Source of the DNA: Scenedesmus sp. ARA3
Lineage: Eukaryota; Chlorophyta; Chlorophyceae; Sphaeropleales; Scenedesmaceae
Reading direction: 5' to 3'
Length of the DNA: 64,000 nucleotides
NCBI GenBank assembly: GCA_004335835.1
Contig: RWJK01000132.1
Coordinates: 54,417-118,416 of the forward strand
Of this stretch, positions 43,615 to 53,321 are shown in pieces (within the stretch, counting starts at the first letter, position 1; each line of letters begins with the position of its first letter). Made by a program: the position numbers and the translations under genes. Below the pieces are notes generated by a model. That model saw only the letters and a program-made list of their open reading frames with translations. It was not told where the DNA came from and did no database searches.

Positions 43615-45036
43615 TGCACAGTGATCTAGGACGCAGCCTATTGGCTGTTGTTGCTGCGAGTCACATCATGCAAGAAGTGGCCAGTGCAGCAAGCAGCACC
43701 CCAGATCACTGTGCGCGCAGAGCTCTCATCGCGACCCTGTGGAACCAGGCATATGGCAGCTGCTCCAGCTGCCCACCTGACATGACCCCGATTCTCAGCG
43801 GGAAGGAAGCACGGGGCATCTGCAGCCGCAGCAGCAGCAGCCGGGCAGCGCACTCCCATGTGAGTTGAGCAACAAGGGCAGCATCACACAGAGGACGTTC
43901 CAAGGCAGCATGGGAAGCGAGCAGCAGCAGTGTCCTCTGAGCCATGATGCACTGTGCTTGTTGCAACTACTGTTTGGTGGCATATAACTGCCCTGTAGCT
44001 GCTGCAACCAGGGGTGCGCCAACAGCCGTACAATCGACATCCTAATTGCAACATTGCTGCAGTACTGTGTCATCTGCTGCTGCAGTACCGAGTCATTTGC
44101 TGCTGCAGTACTGTGTCATCTGCTTCTGCAGTACTGTGTCATCTGCTGCTGCAGCATTGTGTCATCTGCTGCTGCGCTGCCTACCTTGAAGCTGTACTCC
44201 TTGGGCCCTGGCCCCACCGCAGCACCCGCAGCCAGCGACACAGGCACTCCCAGCGTGTAGTAATACGTTGCTCCTGGAGTCAGCCCGCTCAGCAGCACAT
44301 GGTGCAGCAGTGGTGAGGCATATGACGCCTGGCTGAGCTTGCCATAGTCATGTACGTAGCTTGTAGCAACGCCAACTACTGCTTGCGTGTAGCGGCGTGG
44401 CGCAGGGCCCACCAGCACAACCGAGTTCTGGTTGACAGTTGGAGGTGGCGGAGCGCTGTCTGCTACTGTCGCGTCGCATGTTGCCCAGCTGACAAGCACA
44501 GAGGTGCTACTCCAATACGTTAGGTGTACCTGCAACAGCAGAGCCAATGCATGAGAAGTATGTACAGGTAGCTTGAGCAAGGCACTGCTGGCAGCAACAC
44601 TTCAGCTACAGCAGGCCATGCTGGCTCGACTCAAGTTTGGCTTCTTGTGCAGCCAGATGGTTCACACTCAACGGTACATGCAGTGCAACTAGGTGTATTG
44701 GCATACCACTTTGTAAGAACTGCCCTTGCTTGCTCTTCAGAGAGACGACGGGCAGCAACGTCTAACACGATCAGGCTGGCCTAGGCCTACCTGCTCAGGT
44801 ACAGCACACCCTGGAGATGCCTTGAGCACGCGCTCGTCGTCTGCTGCGATGTCAGGAGACCCTCTTTTCAGATTGCTATCAAAGTAAATAGTTTTTGAAG
44901 GTTCATCGGGCTGTATAGTGGCCAGGAGGCTGCGCTGTGCGTTGGTGCGAAATGCTGCTGCTCCCAGGCCGTTGCCGGACAAGAATAGCAGCGCAGACAA
45001 GATTACGATTGTTTCACATGAGCTGCAACAATGCAT
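40179..45036 (-). CDS. Secreted purple acid phosphatase
   Basis: Twelve exons, 573 residues: 45036-44791, 44529-44185, 43819-43777, 43500-43348, 43193-43108, 42911-42836, 42625-42444, 42134-41994, 41711-41604, 41355-41273, 41003-40926, 40359-40179. All phases agree. The N-terminus MHCCSSCETIVILSALLFLS is a signal peptide, so the enzyme should be exported to the wall/periplasm or vacuole to release phosphate from esters. An N-terminal fibronectin-like domain (TYWSSTSVLVSWAT...LTPGATYYY) precedes the metallophosphatase domain. Metal-ligand motifs: S-D212-P-G-Q-T-Y, GGD239FTY242, GN289H290E, VH391, GH428VH430. The tail LNKTHATWSW is typical of plant-type enzymes. The first motif lacks the usual Gly before Asp. 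The last intron carries an echo of exon 12. Phosphate-starvation control is likely for the family but no site was identified. Confidence 0.93.
40441..40473 (-). repeat. Echo of phosphatase exon 12 5' edge (33 nt, in frame)
   Basis: 114 nt upstream of exon 12 the coding strand repeats CTGCAG and the following 33 bases encoding EPSFGHGTLDL, then GTGTACTC. The flanking intron is copied too. If spliced at that GT as a micro-exon, the frame would be kept and 11 residues duplicated. Confidence 0.85.
44059..44173. repeat. 23-bp tandem repeat in phosphatase intron 2
   Basis: The unit GCAGTACTGTGTCATCTGCTGCT begins at 44059, 44082, 44105, 44128 and 44151, an exact 23-bp period with few changes. It starts 12 bases inside intron 2 from the donor of exon 2. 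The lack of spacers excludes a CRISPR array. Confidence 0.9.
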
Positions 45037-46046
45037 ATTGTGCGCGCTGCTTGCAGTGAGCGGCCGCTCTGCTGTGTGCACAGATGCAGCACAACCGTCC
45101 CCGACGCTTTCCCGACTGCTGAAGGTACGCAGAGGAACAGATACAAACAAGTGAACTGACGCCTGTTCACCAGCAGTATGCTATCGCAGCATTGCAACGC
45201 TGCAGAGTGACATATGGCACCTTGGACTTGTCACCGGTTGGACGGTTGGGTGGAATCCTGCAGTACACGTCACGAGGTTTTCACCGGTGTGGCAATTCTG
45301 TGTCCCTTCTCCCTTTTAGAAAAAGTTCAAAGTTGACGCGCGTGCGTACAATATCTCCTAATTTCTGGGTGCAAATTAGGCCACGCCCTTTACCACGCTG
45401 CTTGGTAGCCATACCAGCCAGCTGGACCAGCCCTGATCCATGAGCAGGTGGTAACTGGGTCAGACAAGCTGCCACAACATGATTTTGCATCCCGCAATGC
45501 CACATACAGCACTTCATCTTTGCTGTGCACCGACAGCAGGGTCGATGCACGTGCAGAATACATGAAACCCACACCCTCTTACGACAAGATCAGCTCCACT
45601 AGCAGCAGGTGAATTAAAAGTACAGTCCAGCAGCTGCAATTGGCTGAGGGCGAAAGCAATTCAAGTCATTGCAGATGAGACAGTCGAAAGATGAGCAGCA
45701 GACTCTTGCGCAAACCATGCCAGACTGGCTGGCCATCAGCCTGTATCCCAAACTATAAGCGCATGTAGAATGCGCCAAAAAATGTCCGGCTGCATGGTGC
45801 AAAAAAACAGTCGTTGTGCGTGCTTGCTGCAGTGCTCAACACCAAACGCCCCCTGGTGGTGCAATGGCTGTCACTCTGCAGCAGCCCCCTCAACACCACC
45901 ACACGCCTGCAGCAGCAGCAGTAAACGCACGACCGGCAGCAGCAGTTGTGACTGCTGCAGACCATGCAAGCATTGCTCTGTGTTGGGTCACGTACAAACA
46001 CTTGTCAAGCTATGCATTTGGACAGCCAGTGCTTCTCATTCTGACT
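45037..46046. other. Intergenic between phosphatase start and lipase stop
   Basis: One kilobase holding the phosphatase promoter and the lipase 3' UTR. I see no gene and no distinctive element. Confidence 0.6.
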
Positions 46047-48716
46047 TCAGAGCTTGCTTACATGCTCAGCAGCCGCAACACCAGCGCCGTCCTGCGGCTG
46101 TTGCCCATCCTCCTGCTGCTCCTCCTGCTGCTGCTGCCAGGGCCGCTCCAGCCGCTTCATCCAGGCCATGATGCCGTCAGCGGAGCCGATGCGCTCCTCG
46201 CCCATGAGCATCTCGTGGTAGCCGCCCTCCACCTTGACCAGCTGCAGCTCCTTGGAGGACACACCGCCCGTGAACTCCTCTATGGCCTACAGGAAATGCA
46301 GCAGGCAATGCAGTTCGTAACCAACTTGATATCAGTTCGCACCACCAACCTGCTGAGAGCACACCTGTCGATGCAACACTTTCATGTCAGGGGTGGAGAT
46401 GGTCGCCCGTTCTGTGGACAAGGCAGAGCGCAGCGGAGCAGGGAAACCATGCTACTGCAACATGCTGGCAGCCGCACTCACGTCCAGGCTGGTGACTGCG
46501 TCCTTGGTGCCGTGCACCGCATACAGCGGCAGGCTGATCTTGCTGCGGTGCTTCGCCAGATGCTTCATGGCCTGCAGCACGCAGAGGGGGCATCATGCAA
46601 AAGGGTTAAGCGCTGCAACACACTCATGTGCAGCGTGCGGCAGACTCAAACCTTCTTGCACGAAAGCAAGCCGCAGCAGGAACACAGGTCTGCCAGCTGC
46701 ACATGCACTGTAGCTTGCCGTAAAGACCACGTAGCAGCTGCCCCTGCCTGGCTGACTGCAATGCCTTCAACCTGCTATGCAATGCTGCTGTGCATCGTCC
46801 CATCACGTACCCGCAGCAGCTCGTTGCCTGTGGCCACGCGCAGGTCGCCATGGAAGATGAGCGGGTCCTCCTTGAAGGCAGCCACCTGACACCACAACAC
46901 AGCAGGAAGGATGGAGCAGCAGCAATAAGAATGCAGGAGCACAACAACAAGGATGCGGCAGCACCAGCAGCGGCGGTAGCAGAGCCGTTGGTGGTGAACT
47001 CGCGACTGATCACTTTGCCACCACACACAGATGCACATGCAACTCACTGGTAAAGCAAATACTTGCGTCAAAACAGCAGATGCGCATAGTAGATGAAGGG
47101 GTTAAGCAAAAACACAACGAAGCTTGTCGGCACCAGCTGTCGCCTCACCACTGCTGGGTCTGGGTGCAGGTTCTCTGGCTTTACTGCTGGCACCATCTTC
47201 TGCCGGGGGATGAGTGAAGACAGCAGGTTGCCGACAGCAGCCTGAGCCCTGCAGGCGAAGGATGTCAGCCAGCAGCACAGCGATGCAATTCAGCACCATC
47301 CCTAGCTGATGTGCCATACATATGGAGCTGCCTGGCAGCCTCCTACATGCTTGCCCTGTGCCCTGATACCGCCGCAACTCAACGCCCACCCAACGCCCGC
47401 TTGCAGGATGCACCCCGCATTTGCAGGAAACCTGTCCACTGCTTGCCTCACCTCAGCACGTAGGTCCACACCACACCCATGGCTCCTGAGAACACCACCA
47501 GCCCTGCCCACCGCTCCTGGCAGCGCAGGCAGGCCAGGGCCACCACCAGCCCACCCATGGACTGGCCCCCTAGGAAAGTGCTGGCAGCTGGCAGCCTGCC
47601 ACCCACGCGCTGCTCCACCACACCCACAAAGGTGTACAGGTCGTCCACCTGCAACATGACAGGACATTCGGCGTGTTAGTGTGTTGGAAATGCTCAGATT
47701 ATCAGAGCAAGCGAGGTTACAGAGCAGCGCAATGGAATCACCACACTGTAGTCACAGCTCCGCATGCGCTGTCTCGAAGCATCATGCCGAATGATGCAAC
47801 ATGCGACGTGACTGTGATGCAAAGCGCTGCATGCAGCGTCAGCTTGCAGGAGCTGCTGCACTCAGCTGCGCAAGGTTTCCTGCAAGCGCTGCTGTGCTGC
47901 ATATTCACGAAGTGCCCTACCAAGTAATTGTAGTCTGTGATGAGGCAGCGGTCATTGTCCTCCTTGGGCTCAGAGCGGCCATGGCCATACACATCATATG
48001 TAAACACTGCAACCCCGGCATCTGCAAGGTGCTTGAACACTGCAGGCAGACAGACGCACCGCGTGCAGCCATGCAGCTTACTGCCAAGACATACCTTACA
48101 GTGCAGGCTGGGCGTGTATGCGACGCATGGCACTGCGTGCTGCATTTGTTTTTCTGCTGCGACAAGGACACAATGGAAGCAGCACCAGCCACTCTCAGCA
48201 GTAGCATGCTGCGCACTACAGCTGCACATGTCAGTGAAAGCTGCGGAATTAGATTGGCTGAGACGCACACTGCAGCTTTATAAATGATTCAGCGCACCTG
48301 GTGTGTACCTCCCAGAGTGCTCACACACACCTACGCGGTTGGAGCCCAGACATGAGCAAAGAAGCACAGTACACCTGTCACCAGCAGCATGGTCGCTGCT
48401 GAAGGGCTTGCTGCAGAGATATGTTGCTGGGCTGAGCTGCGTCCTCACCATGATGCCAGATCAGTGTTGCCCATGGAGCTGAGTCTGGTAAGAACTCTGT
48501 TCCCACCAGGGACTGCTCCCTGCCATTCACAAACGTGAACTCGGTCTGTCGCATGCTGCTGCTGGTGCTTGCTACGGTGCAGCCTCGGAACCTGCCCCTG
48601 CCTGTACAAATGCAGATGTTGCGGTTTGTGCGACTTTTTAGCGCTGCCAACAGCGGCTTGTCAAGCGCACGAGTAGAGGCAGTTGAACCGGAGCATGGTA
48701 CCGACACACATTGCAT
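46047..48716 (-). CDS. Monoacylglycerol-lipase-like alpha/beta hydrolase
   Basis: Eight exons, 373 residues: 48716-48449, 48330-48298, 48039-47921, 47648-47452, 47248-47149, 46885-46811, 46571-46482, 46286-46047. The 33-nt exon 2 completes the oxyanion block HHG-GVCEHSGRY, which settles its reality. Then follow VFTYDVYGHGRSE, the nucleophile elbow GGQS170MGG, HGTKD288AV and GGYH318EML, a complete Ser-Asp-His triad. The family (monoglyceride lipase/caffeoylshikimate esterase group, Hydrolase_4) cleaves monoacylglycerols or related esters. The first ~55 residues are Ser/Thr/Arg-rich with few acids, like a plastid transit peptide; a second ATG (MRQTEFTFVNG) could make a cytosolic form. The C-terminus is a Gln/Glu-rich tail. 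A second hydrolase gene lies just upstream in the same direction. Confidence 0.9.
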
Positions 48717-49693
48717 GCTAAGCCAGCTGCTATTGGCTTATTGAGCAACAGACAAGCCACACAGCCTCCCAACGGCTTTTGCTCAAGCCTCGTTGTTACA
48801 CCAGCCATCACGGTGATGGCATCACCCACCGTGCTGATGTCACCTGGCTGTGATGACAAACATGCTGACACAGCACCACCGATAACCGCCTGAGATATTG
48901 TGCTCCTTCAATCCCACTCCTCTTATTCCTGGATCAGAAACAAAGCGACATTTCTGCTCCATGCAGAGTTTTGTTTTAGGGTGACTGTGCGTGCACAATC
49001 TCACCCCAGAATGCCTGGCAGCGTGGTGAGGGCATGCCAACAGAGGGCACCAACCAGACAGGCACTAGTACCATACACAAGAACACTGTACAGAACAAGC
49101 TGGCTGATTCGCATCCATCCAAACAAGCTGCACAAGCAATCAGGCATGCAATCCACCACCTCCTGCTGCTGCAGACAAGCAAAGCTCCAGGACGCATAGC
49201 CACGCACATCCTGTTTTGCGTGGTGCACTTGACATGCAAATGCAAAGACAAAGCACCTAAGGCAATACCAACACACTAAGCTAAGGCTCCTGCTACTATG
49301 CGCTAGCGGCAGCTTGTACAGGAACACACTGGCTGCCTCCGTTGCTGTGCATGCTGGGCATGCCCGCATACAGCATGAGCATCAACGGCTCAACAACAAC
49401 AACAACAAACAACAACAAATTGCAATGAGTGCAATGAGTGACATGCACCTGCGATCACTCATTACTCACGCCTGGATACACAGGCCGGCAAGGAGTGCTC
49501 AGACAAGATCAGTGCTGCTGCCTGAGCTACAGCTGCGTTGCGCTGCCAAGCACAGCAACCCTGCAGGGGCACAAATTCCTGCCAAAGTGCACCACCACTA
49601 CAGCCTGCCGTTCAGGCTACAGATAACATTGTAGCAATACTCTACAGCCATCCAACAGATGGATGCATTGTTAAGAGCACCCACTGCAGCTGC
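48717..49693. other. Intergenic between the two hydrolase genes
   Basis: Contains the lipase promoter and the 3' UTR of the HSL-like gene. A (CAA)n run lies near 49394-49420. A TGTAA on the - strand at 48796-48800 might end the upstream transcript, only 80 bp from the lipase ATG. Confidence 0.55.
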
Positions 49694-50926
49694 TCATGCT
49701 GGTCCAGCGCTGCTGCTAGTTCCGCTGCTGCTGCTGCTGCCGCTGGCCATGCGCAGCATGAATGGCAGCAGCACTGCAGCACCCTTCTCCAGCAGCTTGC
49801 CCAAATGCAGCACACAGTAGCAATGCGGCTGCGCCTCCTCCACATGATGCGTCACCGGCAGCTCGGGTGACACCTGTGTCACCCTCGCCACAAAGCGGTG
49901 GATGTCTGGCACCATGGCCTCGCAGCCGCCGGTGACAACCAGAAGTTCACGCCTGACCAGGCCCGAGAAGTTCGCTATGAACATGGGTGACACCAACGGG
50001 TCTGACAGGCCTGCAGCGTCATGCGGCTGCGGGAGGTATAATCGGATGACGTCATCGCCTTCTCCTTTGCTGATATAGTCATAATGGAAGAGTTGCTCCG
50101 TGCTGCTAGTGCTGCCCCCGCCGACAGCGGCGCTGCCAGTTGCGCTGCGCTGCGTCTGCTGCTGTTCGAGTTGCTCCTGGGCCTGCTCAGGCAGCCCCTG
50201 GCCAAAGACACTGCTGTTGGTGAAGTCGGTGGCAGGAGATATCATGATGGCTGCTAGTGGGGGATGGAATGCGGGCCGCGCTTGCCCCTGCTGCTGCTGG
50301 CTGGTGTCTGCTGCTGCTGCTGCTGCTGCTGGCTGTGCTGCAGGGCCCTGCACAGTGCCGGCTGCCCTGTCCCGCATGTAGGTGAGACCGGTGATGGTCA
50401 GGTTGCCACCTGCTGAATCCCCGGCTGCAAACAGGTGATATCACATAGCAGGCAAGCGCAGGCATCAGCACAGGCGCACTCGGGGGCTGTTTGTTGCACA
50501 GGATATGGCGGACAAGCACACAGGTTTCACGGACACCAACTCGCAGCAACGCTGCCGTGCCACACACAAGAGTTCTTCTGCCTTGGCAGGTCGCGAGCCT
50601 ATAAGGAGCGCAACTCAGGGTGTAATCGACCCCCGCACCAACTGTCCCTCGTCACAATGCACCCAACACACATTCTCAAAGTGCACCCAACGCACCTACC
50701 ACAAACTGTCAGATTGCACCTGCTAAAAACTCAAGCGCAGCTACTGTTGCAGCTGCGTATGCACAGGCATGCGCTGTGCGCTGTGTCGTCTCTCTGCACC
50801 ATGCAGGACTCACCCAGGATGATGTGCTCGCTGCTGCCCAGCTGTGCCACCAGCCAGTCATACGCCTCGGCCACGCCATGCAGCCCAGCAGGGAAGGGGT
50901 GCTCAGGAGCCAGCGGGTACCCCACT

Positions 50927-50964
<38 letters not shown>

Positions 50965-52353
50965 CACGTGTGCATACAGCCAGCTGTGCAGACGACCCAG
51001 TGCTGCACAGCAGGGTGAATTGCAGCCACTACAGCAACCATATGCAAGCAAAACCACAGATGCCAGAACCAGTCCCAGCCCTGCTGCTGCACGCAACGAA
51101 TCTGCATAGGCCCGGCGCTGCGCCTCTTGCTGCTGCTGCCACTGCTGCCGGCGATGTACCTGCAAAGACGCGCACGTGTATCCCCTGCTCAGCCATCTGC
51201 TGCATCCACAGCCTGTAGGCAGGCTTGTACATCAGCGGGTGCCCGGCCATGAACGCTCCGCCTGCACAGCAAAAACAAGGCAGCAGCATTAACAGCATGC
51301 TGATTGCTCCCGTACAGATGCTCCCAACTGAGCCCACAACGGAAGAACGCATGTGTAGACCGAGCAGGCAGTGCGCCGCAGCACTGCAACCACCTGCTAC
51401 CTGCTTTTCATAACAATGCTGTTGTGGTGGTGTGCAGTTTGAGGTCATACTACTGTGCATGCTGCTGCTGTTGCCACTGCTGCTGCTGCTGCTGCTGCTG
51501 CTTATTGGTTTCATAAGTGGCGCTATTCCTGCACTTTGTGCACCTTTCAGCACAGGCTGACTATGCTATCATGGTCCGCTCTTGCACTGCTGCTGCTGCC
51601 GAGGCCGCTGCTGCTGCGCCTACCCACCGTGCAGGTACATGAGCACCAGCGAGGCCTTGGGGCTCTTGGGCTGCAGCTCCGGCTTGAGGGTGACCCACCA
51701 GCTGCTGCGGAAGCCTGGCGTGGCAAAAGTGCTGCCAGGCACGCGGCTGAACTCCAGGTCAGGCACTGGCAGGGACACCATCCCCAGCTGCGCAAGAGCA
51801 GTCGAGATTTAATTGCAATGAAGTAATTAATTTGTTGATCACAGCGGTGAAACAGTTAATAATGATGCATGCTGTGGTGTCGAGGCAGGAGTGCTGCTGT
51901 GGATGGGGGCTGCCAGGTCTGCATGGAAGGGTGCACCTGTAAGTTTGCTGTGAGCAGCTGCAGCCACTGTTTCAGCACGCTGCTGCCGTGCTTGCTCAAT
52001 CCGTCTACTGAAAGCTAACACCTTGTAGTAGCCACAGCAGTGCTGGCTTGCCATGAGCATTCACCAACAGCAACCTTGAAGCGCACTCCCAGCTGCTCAC
52101 TGATCTGGCCAGTGCTGGCGAGCAGCAGCAACAGCAAACTTGCCTTGATGAAGTTGCGCCAATGGTTGTACCTTCCAACTGTGAATAGCGTCTTCATCAT
52201 TGACACAGACCACTCCTGCCCAGCTGGCCATTGCAGTGGGTGCTGCTGTCTAGTGATTGCTCTGTACAGCTGCGTGCCTGCATGGACTGCACACCCTGCC
52301 AGGAGCGCAGAGTAGAGGCGCACACGATGCTCGATGGCGCCTAACACTTCCAT
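49694..52353 (-). CDS. HSL-type carboxylesterase/lipase (alpha/beta hydrolase-3)
   Basis: Five exons, 460 residues: 52353-52075, 51787-51628, 51261-51160, 50924-50814, 50424-49694. Family marks are LHGG (146-148, oxyanion hole), GYPLAPEHPFPAG and AGDS221AGGN (nucleophile elbow). Near the C-terminus are VTGGCE386AMVPD and PH418CY, where the acid and His should sit. Glu386 occupies the position usually held by Asp. The first ~93 residues include a hydrophobic stretch (KASLLLLLLAST), so the protein is probably membrane-associated. A Gln/Ser/Ala-rich insert separates the elbow from HPPLAAIMISPATDF. Members hydrolyse short esters or diacylglycerol; the substrate here is unknown. The first donor (after RFK) is a weak GTTGCT, so the exon 1/2 joint is the least certain. 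A CTG run stands before exon 4. Confidence 0.9.
50928..50962 (-). repeat. (CTG)n directly before HSL-like exon 4 acceptor
   Basis: About 12 CAG on the + strand (CTG on the coding strand) abut the CTGCAG acceptor at 50925-50927, leaving no room for a conventional pyrimidine tract. Confidence 0.9.
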
Positions 52354-52994
52354 GGCAACCCGCTTACTGCTCTGAACTGCTGTGTCCCTGTTGCTGGCTC
52401 GATGCACTCTGCTGCTCCTGACAGGCAGCAGTCTGGCGTGGCGCGGGCAAGCCGGGAGTTGCTGATTCGCCCTCAAAGCCACCTTTAATGGTCAATTGAC
52501 GTGAAGCTGCTGTTCGCCGCAAGGGATCTTCCAGAGGGATGGGGACGTGCCTGTAACCGCTACGGCAATGATCCTGTGGCAGCTGTCGTGACACGCATAC
52601 AATTAATATGAGCGACGCATAGACACTACGATGATATTAGCACAATGAAGCCTGCTGCATCTTCGTCCAGCTCTTATTACATGGTTGTTACAGCCCAAAG
52701 GACGACCACGTGGGCCACGAACTGCTGTCCACGTTGGCATGGCAAGGAAACGCTTGCATTGGCCTTGAACGCCCACAGTCATGCTCAACCGCCGTATGGC
52801 CTGCCAGCATGATGTGACTGCAGCTGTAATCAGCAAATATCATAAGGCTGCCTCCACTCCAAACACACGCCCAACTCGCTCTCAACCTGCAGGCTGGGAG
52901 TGACCAGTGGTTATGCACGCACCCTTGCGCTACCTGCATGCGCACACAACACAACGCCCCGCCAAGCACGACCCGCAACCACCAGGCTCCTTTA
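52354..52994. other. Intergenic between HSL-like gene and homeodomain-like gene
   Basis: A 640-bp spacer between two - strand genes. A - strand TGTAA lies at 52688-52692, about 300 nt after the upstream gene's stop. Nothing else stands out. Confidence 0.6.
52688..52692 (-). terminator. Candidate poly(A) signal TGTAA
   Basis: It sits about 305 nt beyond the stop at 52995, at a plausible distance for the homeodomain-like gene. Weak as a lone pentamer. Confidence 0.35.
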
Positions 52995-53271
52995 TTACTG
53001 CTGAGGCTGCCCCGGCGCCGCTGCCATCCCTGCATCATGCTGCGTCGCCGTCGCCGCCGCCTGCGCAGCCAGGGCCATCTGTGCCATCTGCGCAGCATCG
53101 GGTGCCACAGGCACCAGGCTGGCCTGCCAGGCTGTCAGCGCCTGCTGGTACTGCCGGCACTTCTGCTGCTCCTTGGCCAGCTTGCGCTCGCGCCGCCCCA
53201 GGCGCTCCTGCGTGCGCCGCAGCTGGTCAAAGCTGCGCTTCAGCAGCTCGCGCTGCAGCAGGAAGTGACAC

Positions 53272-53321
<50 letters not shown>

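Noticed and set aside
44059..44173. Regular 23-bp repeats as a CRISPR array
   Set aside because: There are no spacers between units, and it lies inside an intron of a nuclear gene.
45816..46889. 357-codon + strand open frame
   Set aside because: Antisense to lipase exons 6-8, whose catalytic residues are on the - strand. The + product is low-complexity.
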